This document shows positions 18,031 through 25,313 of a stretch of DNA of 26,854 nucleotides, one piece after another. Every line of letters begins with the position of its first letter. Positions within the stretch are counted from its first letter, which is position 1. The notes beneath the pieces were generated by a model, which saw only the letters and a list, made by a program, of their open reading frames with translations, made no database searches and was not told the origin of the DNA. Source of the DNA: JBHHXR01 sp046757205 (lineage in GTDB: Bacteria; Pseudomonadota; Alphaproteobacteria; Rhodobacterales; Rhodobacteraceae); assembly GCA_046757205.1 (NCBI GenBank), contig JBHHXR010000013.1:1-26854 (forward strand). The letters run 5' to 3'. A program made the translations under genes and the position numbers.

Positions 18031-19854
18031 CTATTCCACCGTCACGGATTTCGCAAGGTTGCGCGGCTGATCGACATCAGTGCCCTTCTCGACGGCCGTG
18101 TAATACGCCAGCAACTGGGCCGGCACGGCATAGAGAATCGGCGCCACGAACGGATCTGCCTTCGGCATCACCAGCGTCTTCCAGACCCCCTCGGAAGCGG
18201 CCGCCGCGCCCTCGGCATCGGTGACCAGAAGCACCCGGCCGCCGCGCGCCAGCACCTCCTGCATGTTGGATACGGTCTTGTCGAACAGCCCGTCCACCGG
18301 CGCGAAGCAGATCACCGGCACGGTGTCGTCGATCAGCGCGATCGGGCCGTGCTTCAGTTCTCCGCTGGCGTAGCCCTCCGCGTGGATGTAGCTGATCTCC
18401 TTCAGTTTCAGCGCCCCCTCCAGCGCCAGCGGGTAGAGCGCGCCGCGGCCGAGGAACAGGATATCGCGGGCCTTGGCGAGGTCGCGCGCCAGATGCGCGA
18501 TCTGACCGGCCAGCCCGATGGCCCCGGACATCGCGCGCGGCAATGTCGAAAGCGCCGCCGTCAGTTGCCTCTCGCCGTCGGCATCGAGATGCCCGCGCTG
18601 CCGCGCCGCGTGGATCGCCAGCACCGCCAGCACCGAAAGCTGGCAGGTGAACGCCTTGGTCGAGGCGACGCCGATCTCCGGGCCCGCCATTATCTGCAAC
18701 GTCGCATCGGCCTCGCGCGCGATCGAGCTTTCCGGCACGTTGACGACGGCCAGAACCGCCGCCGCCGCGCCGCTGGCATAGCGCAGCGCCGCCAGCGTGT
18801 CGGCGGTCTCGCCGGACTGGCTGACGAAAACCGCGCCCTCGCGGCCGGTCAGCGGCGGCTCGCGGTACCTGAACTCGGAGGCGATGTCGATTTCCACCGG
18901 GATACGCGCGATCTGTTCGAACCAGTACTTTGCCACATTGCAGGCGTAGAACGCGGTGCCGCAGGCCACCAGCACCAGCCGGTCGAGGGTCGAGAAATCC
19001 GGCACCTGCCGCGGCATTTCCACCGCCGTGCGCGACGGGTTCATGTAATTGCTGAGCGCAAAGGCGACGACCGAGGGCTGCTCGTGGATCTCCTTGGCCA
19101 TGAAGTGCCGGTGGGTGCCCTTGTCGACCACCACCTGATCGACATTGACATGGCGCATCTCGCGGTTGGCGAGATTGCCGAGCGCGTCGTGGATGGTCGC
19201 GCCGGCGCGCGTCAGCACCGCCCAGTCGCCTTCTTCCAGATAGGTGATGCGGCTGGTCAGCGGCGCCAGCGCCAGCGCGTCGGAGCCGACATACATCTCT
19301 CCCTCGCCATGCCCGACCGCCAGCGGCGAACCGCGCCGCGCCGCGATCATCAGGTCCTCGCGGCCCTCGAAGATGAAACACAGCGCGAAGGCGCCGTGCA
19401 GCCGCGCAAGCGTCGCCGCCGCAGCGTCCTCCGGCGACAGCCCGTTCGCCAGATGCCAGGCGCAGAGATGCGCCACGACCTCGGTGTCGGTCTCGGTCTC
19501 GAAAACCCTGCCCTTCGCGGTCAGTTCCTCGCGCAGTTCGCGGAAATTCTCGATGATGCCGTTGTGCACCACCGCGACGGGCCCGGCCATATGCGGATGC
19601 GCGTTCACCTCGTTCGGTGCCCCGTGGGTGGCCCAGCGGGTATGGCCGATGCCGATCGCCCCGCCGACCGGCTCGTGGGCAAGCAGCGCCGCCAGGACCG
19701 ACAGCTTGCCGACCGCCCGGCGCCGCTCGACGGCACCGCCGTTCAGCGTCGCCACGCCTGCGCTGTCATAGCCGCGGTATTCCAGCCGCTTCAGCGCGTC
19801 GAGAATGACCGCCGACGCATCCTCGCGTCCGACGACACCGATGATTCCGCACAT
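18031..19854 (-). CDS. glmS: Glutamine--fructose-6-phosphate aminotransferase (isomerizing)
   Basis: GlmS makes glucosamine-6-phosphate from fructose-6-phosphate and glutamine, the first step towards UDP-GlcNAc for peptidoglycan and lipopolysaccharide. The 607-residue protein is full length. The glutaminase domain begins MCGIIGVVG with nucleophile Cys2, and RLEYRGYDSAG (about residues 23-33) follows. The two sugar-isomerase domains show VSQSGETADTLAAL (about residues 343-356) and YASGELKHGPIALID (about residues 490-504). The conserved C-terminus DQPRNLAKSVTVE carries the lysine that contacts the sugar. AAGGAG precedes the ATG. No glmS ribozyme is expected or seen in this class of bacteria, and glmU is not adjacent here. 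Confidence 0.97.
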   Translation of the reverse strand: MCGIIGVVGREDASAVILDALKRLEYRGYDSAGVATLNGGAVERRRAVGKLSVLAALLAHEPVGGAIGIGHTRWATHGAPNEVNAHPHMAGPVAVVHNGIIENFRELREELTAKGRVFETETDTEVVAHLCAWHLANGLSPEDAAAATLARLHGAFALCFIFEGREDLMIAARRGSPLAVGHGEGEMYVGSDALALAPLTSRITYLEEGDWAVLTRAGATIHDALGNLANREMRHVNVDQVVVDKGTHRHFMAKEIHEQPSVVAFALSNYMNPSRTAVEMPRQVPDFSTLDRLVLVACGTAFYACNVAKYWFEQIARIPVEIDIASEFRYREPPLTGREGAVFVSQSGETADTLAALRYASGAAAAVLAVVNVPESSIAREADATLQIMAGPEIGVASTKAFTCQLSVLAVLAIHAARQRGHLDADGERQLTAALSTLPRAMSGAIGLAGQIAHLARDLAKARDILFLGRGALYPLALEGALKLKEISYIHAEGYASGELKHGPIALIDDTVPVICFAPVDGLFDKTVSNMQEVLARGGRVLLVTDAEGAAAASEGVWKTLVMPKADPFVAPILYAVPAQLLAYYTAVEKGTDVDQPRNLAKSVTVE

Positions 19855-19928
19855 CCGTCCGCTCCTTCCTGTCCGGTCCGTTCCGCTTCGAAGGGATCCG
19901 GATTTTCCAGGAGTCTAGAGCAGCCCGG

Positions 19929-19955
19929 GGCACCGGGGCAATCACCGCCCGTGCC
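19929..19955 (-). terminator. Possible hairpin after the OmpA-like gene
   Basis: GGCAC pairs with GTGCC and GGGC with GCCC, with a two-base bulge and a seven-base loop, about 40 bases past the OmpA-like stop and 75 bases ahead of glmS. No T-tract follows. It could separate the two transcription units, but the evidence is thin. Confidence 0.35.
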
Positions 19956-19994
19956 TGGCGCTCTCAAATTGCATTGCCATGCGCGTCCGGCATG

Positions 19995-20612
19995 TCACAC
20001 TCCGTGACCGCCCTGCCCGGACCTGCGGCGAAGGATATTCCCGCCGGCAACCGGAAACACCGGTTCCAGGACAGAATCGAAACGCGGTTTTCCGCCCGGC
20101 ATCGAGGCGTCGGGGCCATCGCGCCTCAGCCCGATGATCGCCGTCACCGTCAGGCGGTTGGCGGCGAATTCGCCGCGGAAACCGATACGGGAAAATTCCT
20201 CGCCAAGGGAAACCATCGCCTCCAGCCGTGACCTGTCGATGCCCTTTTCGGCCAGGTAGTCGGCAACCAGCGATGCCCGGCGAAGCGCCATCGCCATGTT
20301 AAAGGCGGTATTGCCCAACCTGGCGCTGTGTCCGTAGACCCTCGCCCTGACGTTCGGATGCGCGATGATCCACGCGGCCTGGATGTCGAGGCGCCGCCGC
20401 GCCTCGTCGTCAAGTTCCGTGTCGTCTTCGCGAAAAGTGACAACATACGGCGTTTCCGCCTGAAAACGTTCGGCCAGCTCTCTCAGCCCGGCGCCCGGCT
20501 GGCCGGAAAACCCGGCTTCGGCCCTCGAAACGCCGCCACCGGCAATATCGGCCGCCGCCAGGAAAACACCCGCCAACGCAACCGCAAACCCGCGTAAAAC
20601 AAACTCGAACAT
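19995..20612 (-). CDS. OmpA-like domain envelope protein
   Basis: A 205-residue exported protein with an N-terminal signal sequence (about residues 1-32, MFEFVLRGFAVALAGVFLAA then a cleavage region near SRAEA) and an OmpA-like peptidoglycan-binding domain. The domain shows FREDDTELDDEARRRLDIQA, then a version of the family core at VYGHSARLGNTAFNMAMALRRASLVADYL (only the GHS..G..N......RA..V pattern matters), which corresponds to the peptidoglycan-contacting helix. It lacks a beta-barrel and a lipobox, so it is probably periplasmic. I start it at the ATG at 20612, where GAGGTG lies seven bases ahead and the hydrophobic signal begins at once. It lies upstream of glmS on the same strand, 140 bp away, and divergent from the alcohol dehydrogenase. 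The exact partner is unknown. Confidence 0.75.
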   Translation of the reverse strand: MFEFVLRGFAVALAGVFLAAADIAGGGVSRAEAGFSGQPGAGLRELAERFQAETPYVVTFREDDTELDDEARRRLDIQAAWIIAHPNVRARVYGHSARLGNTAFNMAMALRRASLVADYLAEKGIDRSRLEAMVSLGEEFSRIGFRGEFAANRLTVTAIIGLRRDGPDASMPGGKPRFDSVLEPVFPVAGGNILRRRSGQGGHGV

Positions 20613-20793
20613 ATCGCACCTCGCTGGCGACAACCGTGAAAGCAACACACCCGCATACCGTGCGGACGACCGGGTACTACCTCGGGTGTTGGGCCAAAAT
20701 GGGCCGATGCGGGGGCTGTATTGGGATCAAATGCAACGGGATTTTGGCAGCCGGCGCGGCACCGCCGGTAAGCGGCGGGCCGCTTGCCCGCTC

Positions 20794-20808
20794 CGACATG
20801 CGATGTCG
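20794..20808. promoter_or_regulatory. Short inverted repeat upstream of the alcohol dehydrogenase
   Basis: CGACAT, GCG, ATGTCG forms a perfect 6-bp inverted repeat about 65 bases ahead of the alcohol dehydrogenase ATG, in the 261-bp divergent gap. Size and position suit an operator, but repeats this short arise by chance. Confidence 0.25.
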
Positions 20809-20873
20809 CAATCGGTGCAGCCGCGCCGCGCCGCATGGGCCAGTGTCGCCGGGAAAGGAACACGGAGTTCGCC

Positions 20874-21953
20874 ATGAAAGCCGCCGTATGCCGCGCCTTC
20901 GGACAACCGCTCGTCATCGAGGACGTGACGCTGGCGCCGCCGCGCAAGGGCGAAATCACGGTCAGGCTGGCGGCCTGCGCGATCTGCCATTCCGACATCG
21001 CCTATGCCGATGGCCGTTGGCGGGGCCCGCTGCCGGCGATCTACGGCCACGAAGCGTCGGGCACGGTGACGTCGACCGGCGACGGCGTGACGGAGTTCGC
21101 CCCCGGCGACCGGGTCCTTGCCACCCTGATCTGGTCCTGCGGCGGCTGTCCGGCCTGCGCGTCGGGCGACCCGACCTGCTGCCACCACGCCTGGGAGGCG
21201 CGCCCGAGCCCGCTGACCGGCGGCGCCGGCGAAACGATCGTCCGGGGCCTGAACACCGCCGCCTTCGCCGAGGCATGCGTGGTCGATCAGAGCCAGTGCA
21301 TCAAACTGCCCGACGACATCGCGATGGACGTCGCCTCGCTGTTGTCTTGCGGCGTCATCACCGGCGTGGGCGCGGTCACCAACACCGCGAAACTGCGCAC
21401 CGGAAGCACCTGCGCCGTCATCGGCGCCGGCGGCGTCGGGCTCAACACCATTCAGGGCGCGCGCCTCATGGGGGCTTCGCGCATCGTCGCGCTGGACCTG
21501 ACGCAGGAAAAGCTCGCCACGGCAAGGGAATTCGGCGCCACCGACGGCATCATCGCCTCGGCGCCCGACGTGCCGGGACAGGTGCGCGCGCTGACCGGCG
21601 GTATCGGCGTCGATTACGTGTTCGTCGCCGTCGGCGCCCCGGCCGCGTTCCAGTCGGCGCCCGATCTGCTGGCCCCGGGCGGCGCCGTGGTGATGGTCGG
21701 CATGACCGGCGACGATGACGAAGTCACCTACAACCCGGTCGACATAGCCATCGTCAACCGGTCGCTGCTCGGCTCGCGCATGGGACGCACCGTGTTGCGG
21801 CGCGACGTACCGTGGCTGATCGAAATGTACCGCCAAAACCGGCTGAAACTCGACGAGCTGATCACCGGGCGCTACCCCCTGGAGAAAATAAACGAGGCGA
21901 TGGCGGAAACCCGGGCCGGGAACGCGCGCCGCAACGTCATCGTGTTCGACTGA
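20874..21953 (+). CDS. Zinc-dependent alcohol dehydrogenase
   Basis: A 359-residue NAD(P)-dependent medium-chain dehydrogenase. Catalytic-zinc ligands are Cys38 (CAICHSD), His59-Glu60 (YGHEASG) and Cys159 (LLSCGVITG). The structural-zinc lobe is complete, with Cys89, Cys92, Cys95 and Cys103 at the classical 2-2-7 spacing. The Rossmann loop GAGGVGLNTIQGA starts near residue 184. The SCGVITG stretch resembles the class III (formaldehyde/S-hydroxymethylglutathione) and NDMA-dependent branch, but I cannot fix the substrate. The ATG at 20874 has GGAG six bases ahead; the frame upstream to 20784 has no family resemblance. It stands alone on the plus strand, divergent from the OmpA-like gene and followed by 390 bp without a gene. 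Confidence 0.93.
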   Translation: MKAAVCRAFGQPLVIEDVTLAPPRKGEITVRLAACAICHSDIAYADGRWRGPLPAIYGHEASGTVTSTGDGVTEFAPGDRVLATLIWSCGGCPACASGDPTCCHHAWEARPSPLTGGAGETIVRGLNTAAFAEACVVDQSQCIKLPDDIAMDVASLLSCGVITGVGAVTNTAKLRTGSTCAVIGAGGVGLNTIQGARLMGASRIVALDLTQEKLATAREFGATDGIIASAPDVPGQVRALTGGIGVDYVFVAVGAPAAFQSAPDLLAPGGAVVMVGMTGDDDEVTYNPVDIAIVNRSLLGSRMGRTVLRRDVPWLIEMYRQNRLKLDELITGRYPLEKINEAMAETRAGNARRNVIVFD

Positions 21954-22066
21954 CCGGTGACGGCCGGCCGGCGGCTTCTCCGATCACCAGTCCCCCGGAT
22001 CGGCAGTTCGCCACGAAATGCGAGCCCCGCCGCCCCTCACCCGGTTTGTGGAGCCGGCGGAGGCGC

Positions 22067-22086
22067 GGCCCGGCGGTGCCGCCGGG
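22067..22086 (+). terminator. Hairpin downstream of the alcohol dehydrogenase
   Basis: GCCCGGCGG, TG, CCGCCGGGC forms a perfect inverted repeat of nine bases per arm, about 113 bases after the stop. In practice eight pairs around a four-base loop would form. There is no T-tract. Confidence 0.45.
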
Positions 22087-22173
22087 CAGGGCTTGTCGAG
22101 GGGGCGGCGATTCGGCTCGGAGGGCGGATGTCGATGAAACGAACTTCAAATTCATCATGGCAGGATTCCAGCC

Positions 22174-22215
22174 ACATTGACGCCAAGTTTTGCCGTTAGC
22201 TTCTCGTTACTCGGC
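22174..22215 (+). repeat. Upstream block shared by the tandem genes, copy 1
   Basis: By hand this aligns without gaps to 22847-22888, with about 25 of 42 bases identical; it includes AAGTTTT/GAGTTTT and ends in an identical TACTCGGC. The 673-bp offset nearly equals the 674-bp offset of the two start codons, which argues for common descent. ATTCAAGC (22250-22257) is a second shared element. Confidence 0.55.
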
Positions 22216-22277
22216 TGACCCGACAGGGCCTGCCGTGTCCGGGGGCGCAATTCAAGCGTACGGTTCCGACTGCTGAA

Positions 22278-22295
22278 CACGGCCTCGCGGCCGTG
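22278..22295 (+). promoter_or_regulatory. Hairpin in the leader of the first small membrane-protein gene
   Basis: CACGGCC, TCGC, GGCCGTG is a perfect 7-bp stem, ending 48 bases ahead of the ATG. It has no clear counterpart ahead of the second copy. Confidence 0.3.
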
Positions 22296-22317
22296 GACCG
22301 GCGTCTGGCTCCTTTCC

Positions 22318-22343
22318 CCGGTTAACGAGTAAGGAGAGTCGTA
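22318..22343 (+). repeat. Ribosome-site block shared by the tandem genes, copy 1
   Basis: CCGGTTAACGA followed by AAGGAGAG, directly ahead of the first ATG. Counting the ATG, about 21 of 29 bases match 22992-23020, where CCGGTT, ACGA and GGAG are all conserved in register. Confidence 0.6.
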
Positions 22344-22796
22344 ATGAATCGGAAAGTGGAAAAACTGGTCCAGCTGGCGCTCGGTACGGAAACCGTGGAC
22401 GAAGCCATCGCGGCACTTCGTCAGGCGCGAAAACTGCAGCCGACGGGATCCCTGAAAGCAAATCACAGCCCCGATTGGGAAAAATTCGAGGCAGAGCGGG
22501 AAAGGTTCGACACGGACCGCGCCATGTTCGAGGAAGAGAGAACCGCTTTCCACCGGCGCATACTGGCGGCGGAAAAGGACGGCGGCAATCATCGTGCATC
22601 GCGCGGTCCTGTCGCACGGGCGTGCCGTACGTTGGCTGGTTTAGCCGGGCTCACGGCGGTGGCCAGCGTGCTCTTGGGCAGCGTCGCTTTTGCGATGATC
22701 ACCTACAACGCTTCGCAAGATGGTGCCGCGCCCGGCGTGGAACGGAGCATCTGCGGCGTCCTCGAACGGTTTTCGCTGAATCCCTGCGGCCGCTAA
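22344..22796 (+). CDS. Single-pass membrane protein of unknown family, tandem copy 1
   Basis: A 150-residue protein I do not recognise with certainty. Residues 3-35 form a helical block (KVEKLVQLALGTETVDEAI then ALRQARKLQP) that recalls the first helices of DUF2786, but this is only a resemblance. Residues 45-78 are highly charged and phased like a coiled coil (EKFEAERERFDTDRAMFEEE). A basic stretch precedes one membrane segment at about 96-121, followed by a short tail with cysteines 137 and 148. By the positive-inside rule the helical part is cytosolic and the tail periplasmic. AAGGAGAG gives a strong start. It is about 45 % identical (hand count, 68 of 150, no gaps) to the gene at 23018. 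Codon use seems less GC-biased than in neighbouring genes. Confidence 0.75.
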   Translation: MNRKVEKLVQLALGTETVDEAIAALRQARKLQPTGSLKANHSPDWEKFEAERERFDTDRAMFEEERTAFHRRILAAEKDGGNHRASRGPVARACRTLAGLAGLTAVASVLLGSVAFAMITYNASQDGAAPGVERSICGVLERFSLNPCGR

Positions 22797-22846
22797 CCGT
22801 GGTCTGAAGCTGCGAATACCTGCCCGAGACACGTCAAATTACTGTC

Positions 22847-22888
22847 ATATTACAGCCGAGTTTTTCGGTAGATACTGCCGTACTCGGC
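22847..22888 (+). repeat. Upstream block shared by the tandem genes, copy 2
   Basis: Counterpart of 22174-22215, ending in the same TACTCGGC. Here ATTCAAGC (22891-22898) follows after two bases; in copy 1 the two elements are 34 bases apart, so an insertion or deletion separates the copies. Confidence 0.55.
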
Positions 22889-22991
22889 CGATTCAAGCCT
22901 ACAGGCCGAGACCGGTGGTGCAGTTCGAACCCGCGAGTCCGGCTGCCGGGCATGAAGGATGCGTCATGTGTTGCGAACTGCTTTTTTCACA

Positions 22992-23017
22992 CCGGTTGAC
23001 GAAAATGGAGCGTTCTT
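22992..23017 (+). repeat. Ribosome-site block shared by the tandem genes, copy 2
   Basis: CCGGTTGACGA followed by GGAG ahead of the second ATG, in register with 22318-22343. Confidence 0.6.
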
Positions 23018-23470
23018 ATGCACCGGAGAGTGGAAAAACTGACCCTTCTGACACTCGCGGCGGAAACTGTCGAAGAGGCGATCGCCGCATTGAAACAGGC
23101 GCGAATACTGCAACCAAAGGGACTCCTCAGGGTCGATCAGGCCGCGGAAAGGGAAAAGTTCAAATATGATCGGGATTTGTTCGACGCCGACCGCGCCGCG
23201 TTCGAGAAAGAGAGAACCGCGTATCACCGCCGCATCCTGAATTCCGAGAAGAAGGGCGCCTCAAAGCCGTCGCTTCGCGGTTTCGCGGTCCGGGCTCTCC
23301 GCGCGACGCTCATATTCGTCGGCCTCGCGACGGCATTTGGCGTCATTTCCGGCGGCGTCGCGCTTGTGATCATTTCCCATGACGGCCCGCAAGGAAGCTC
23401 GCTGCTCGATCTTCAGAAGAACGTTTGCCACGTGCTCGACGGGTTCTCGGCGTACCGGTGCGGCGGCTAA
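23018..23470 (+). CDS. Single-pass membrane protein of unknown family, tandem copy 2
   Basis: The second member of the pair, also exactly 150 residues and alignable to the first without a gap. The N-terminal helical block is the best conserved part (VEKLTLLTLAAETVEEAIAA; about 48 of the first 80 residues match). The charged coiled-coil region (residues 46-78) keeps DRAAFEKERTAYHRRIL. One membrane segment spans about residues 94-120. The tail retains both cysteines (137 and 148) and the spacing CHVLDGFS...CGG, although most residues between have changed, which points to a selected role for the pair of cysteines, perhaps a disulfide. GGAG at 23007-23010 gives the start. No stop codon, frameshift or other damage is seen, so both copies look functional. 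Its function is unknown. Confidence 0.75.
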   Translation: MHRRVEKLTLLTLAAETVEEAIAALKQARILQPKGLLRVDQAAEREKFKYDRDLFDADRAAFEKERTAYHRRILNSEKKGASKPSLRGFAVRALRATLIFVGLATAFGVISGGVALVIISHDGPQGSSLLDLQKNVCHVLDGFSAYRCGG

Positions 23471-23554
23471 GCCGCGCCGCTCTCGCCGGCGCATCGCCAC
23501 CTTGCACGGGGCGCGCGGCGGGCGCTTCTCCGCAGGATCAGCCCGCTTCGCTGA

Positions 23555-24484
23555 TTAAACCTTAAACCAATTCGGATCGGCGTTACCGCCGCAAACCAGA
23601 ACCCCGACACGTTCGCCGGGCTGCGGCGTGAACCGGCGCGATGTGAGCGCGGCAAGCGCGGCAACGCCGCCCGGCTCGCCGATCAGCCGCGCCGCGGCCC
23701 ACAGGCGCCGTTGCGCGTCAAGGATTTCGGCATCACTCACAAGTATGGGGCGCTCTATGCGCTCGCGCACCATGCCGTAACAGATACTGCCGATACTTGG
23801 CGCGCCCAGCGACGACGCGGCGATCCCGCTGACCTCTGTCGTCGCTTCCGGTCCACCGTCCCACGCCGTCGCCAGTGTCGGCGTTCCCGCCGACTCCACC
23901 GCCACTATCCTGATCCGCGTGCCGTACCAGGCGCTGATGCCGCCGATCAGCCCGCCGCCGCCCACCGCCACCACCAGCACGTCCAGGTCGGGCATCTGCT
24001 CTTCCAGCTCGGCGCCCAGCGTGCCTTGTCCGACAACCGTTTCCCTGTCGTCATAGGGATGCACCAGCACCGCGCCGGTGTGTCCGCCATGTTCCCGCGC
24101 CGCCGCCACGGTGGCGGAAAACCGGTCCCCGACGACCACCACCTCGGCGCCGAAGCCGCGTATCCGCGCAATCTTGGTGGGTTCGGCGTATTCCGGCACG
24201 AACACCCGCGCCGGCACCCCCAGAACACTGGCCGCATAGGCCACGGCGGCGCCGTGATTTCCGCCCGAGACGGCAACCACACCGGCGTCCGGTACCGTCC
24301 GGGTAAGCAGGGAATTGAACGCCCCGCGCGGCTTGAAGCTGCCGGTATGCTGCAATTGCTCGAGCTTCAGCGTGACAGGGCAGGAAAGCCCCAAAGACGC
24401 GCCGTCCGTCTCGAAAACGGGCGTCCGCCGCAGATAGGGTGCGATACGTTCCCGCGCCGGGCCGATTTCCGCCCTTCCGATCAT
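23555..24484 (-). CDS. PLP-dependent serine/threonine dehydratase family enzyme (EutB-like)
   Basis: A 309-residue fold-type II pyridoxal-phosphate enzyme of the serine/threonine dehydratase family, which eliminates water or ammonia from hydroxy- or diamino-acids. The PLP lysine is Lys51 in HTGSFKPRGAFN; the substrate loop SGGNHGAAVAYAAS is at about residues 74-87 and the phosphate-binding GGGGLIGGISAW is at about residues 175-186. It has no regulatory ACT domain, so it is of the catabolic kind. The ATG at 24484, with GAGG ahead, gives the family N-terminus; the longer frame from 24811 is an artefact of overlapping DNA. It is 88 bp downstream of the racemase-family gene on the same strand. 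That pairing resembles eutA-eutB of ectoine clusters, but the true substrate is not established. Confidence 0.88.
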   Translation of the reverse strand: MIGRAEIGPARERIAPYLRRTPVFETDGASLGLSCPVTLKLEQLQHTGSFKPRGAFNSLLTRTVPDAGVVAVSGGNHGAAVAYAASVLGVPARVFVPEYAEPTKIARIRGFGAEVVVVGDRFSATVAAAREHGGHTGAVLVHPYDDRETVVGQGTLGAELEEQMPDLDVLVVAVGGGGLIGGISAWYGTRIRIVAVESAGTPTLATAWDGGPEATTEVSGIAASSLGAPSIGSICYGMVRERIERPILVSDAEILDAQRRLWAAARLIGEPGGVAALAALTSRRFTPQPGERVGVLVCGGNADPNWFKV

Positions 24485-24572
24485 GGCCTCGTCCCTTCGA
24501 TAAAGGCGCGCGGTGCTCCGGCTCTGCCGAAGCCCGTTGCCGGGCGCCATCCGCGCCGGCCGCTCTTGGGCG

Positions 24573-25313
24573 TCATGGCGCGAACAGGCGGCCAGGCGCC
24601 CGCTCCTTCCAGTCCAGCCCGGCCAGCACGTGCAGGTGCCACGCCAGCGCCAGGTTGGAGGAAACCACCGGCCGCCCCAACGCCCCTTCCGCCCGCGCGA
24701 GGATCCCCAGACTGCGCAGGTTGGTGCAGGAGACGAAAACCGCGTCACAGGCCACGGTCCCGACCTCTCGGATACCCTCCAGAACGGCCGCCTCGGTGAT
24801 CCGTGCGACAAGCCTGTCCTGCTCCTGCGCGAAGCTGCCCATCGAGGCGATTTCGAAGCCCGCCGCTTCCAGCCTGCCGCGCATCGCCGACGTGACGGTT
24901 TCCGAATACGGCGTCAGAAAGCCGATCCGCCGCGCGTCGAGATGCGAAAGCGCCGCGATCACGGCGCTCAGGGGATCGGTGACGGGCACGTTTGGATGGT
25001 GCCGCCGGACCAGCCCCGCCACCTCTTGCGGCCCGATCACCGTGGCGCCCGACGTGCAGCCGTAGCCGATCGCCCGGAACGGGCAGCCCGGCGGCAGCAG
25101 CGCCGCCGCCGCCGGCAGGTCGGCGCGCATCTGCGCCAGCGTCTCGACCGTCACCGCCCGCCCGCAGGGAATGCGTGAGTGGTAGAGCGATACGCCCCCG
25201 GCGAAGACGCCGCGCAGTTCCGGCTCCAGCGTCTCGTCGGTCTGCAGGACGATCAGCCCGATGGCGCCCTCTGCGGCGACTCCGTCGTCGAGTTCGTACG
25301 GCAGGGTTTTCAT
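24573..25313 (-). CDS. Asp/Glu racemase / maleate isomerase / arylmalonate decarboxylase family protein (EutA-like)
   Basis: A 246-residue cytosolic protein of the two-cysteine Asp/Glu racemase superfamily. The two expected catalytic cysteines are Cys86 (AIGYGCTSGATVIG) and Cys196 (VFVSCTNLRS), in the positions used by maleate cis-trans isomerase and glutamate racemase. The N-terminal AEGAIGLIVLQTDETLEPEL resembles EutA, the ectoine-utilisation member. Its ATG overlaps the M24 gene's TGA by 4 bp (ATGA, 25310-25313), so it is translationally coupled to that gene. Possible reactions are isomerisation, racemisation or decarboxylation of an acidic amino-acid-like intermediate. The family assignment is sound; the reaction is an open question. 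Confidence 0.87.
   Translation of the reverse strand: MKTLPYELDDGVAAEGAIGLIVLQTDETLEPELRGVFAGGVSLYHSRIPCGRAVTVETLAQMRADLPAAAALLPPGCPFRAIGYGCTSGATVIGPQEVAGLVRRHHPNVPVTDPLSAVIAALSHLDARRIGFLTPYSETVTSAMRGRLEAAGFEIASMGSFAQEQDRLVARITEAAVLEGIREVGTVACDAVFVSCTNLRSLGILARAEGALGRPVVSSNLALAWHLHVLAGLDWKERAPGRLFAP

Larger units (their letters stand above)
21954..22343. other. Gap between alcohol dehydrogenase and the small membrane-protein pair
   Basis: This 390-bp region contains a GC-rich hairpin (22067-22086), then a sequence block (22174-22215) that recurs ahead of the second membrane-protein gene, a hairpin (22278-22295), and the ribosome site of the first gene. A 23-codon frame from 22128 to 22199 (MSMKRTSNSSWQDSS...) has GGAGGG ahead but no other support. 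Confidence 0.5.

Noticed and set aside
18349..20007. A 552-codon open frame on the plus strand
   Set aside because: It is antisense to glmS, which is complete and conserved.
22922..22945. TTCGAACCC resembling a tRNA T-loop
   Set aside because: The bases on either side do not form a T-stem, and no anticodon arm or acceptor stem can be drawn around it.
22915..23169. An 84-codon open frame on the plus strand
   Set aside because: It overlaps the second tandem gene in another frame. The overlapped gene has a matching paralogue, so this frame is not credible.
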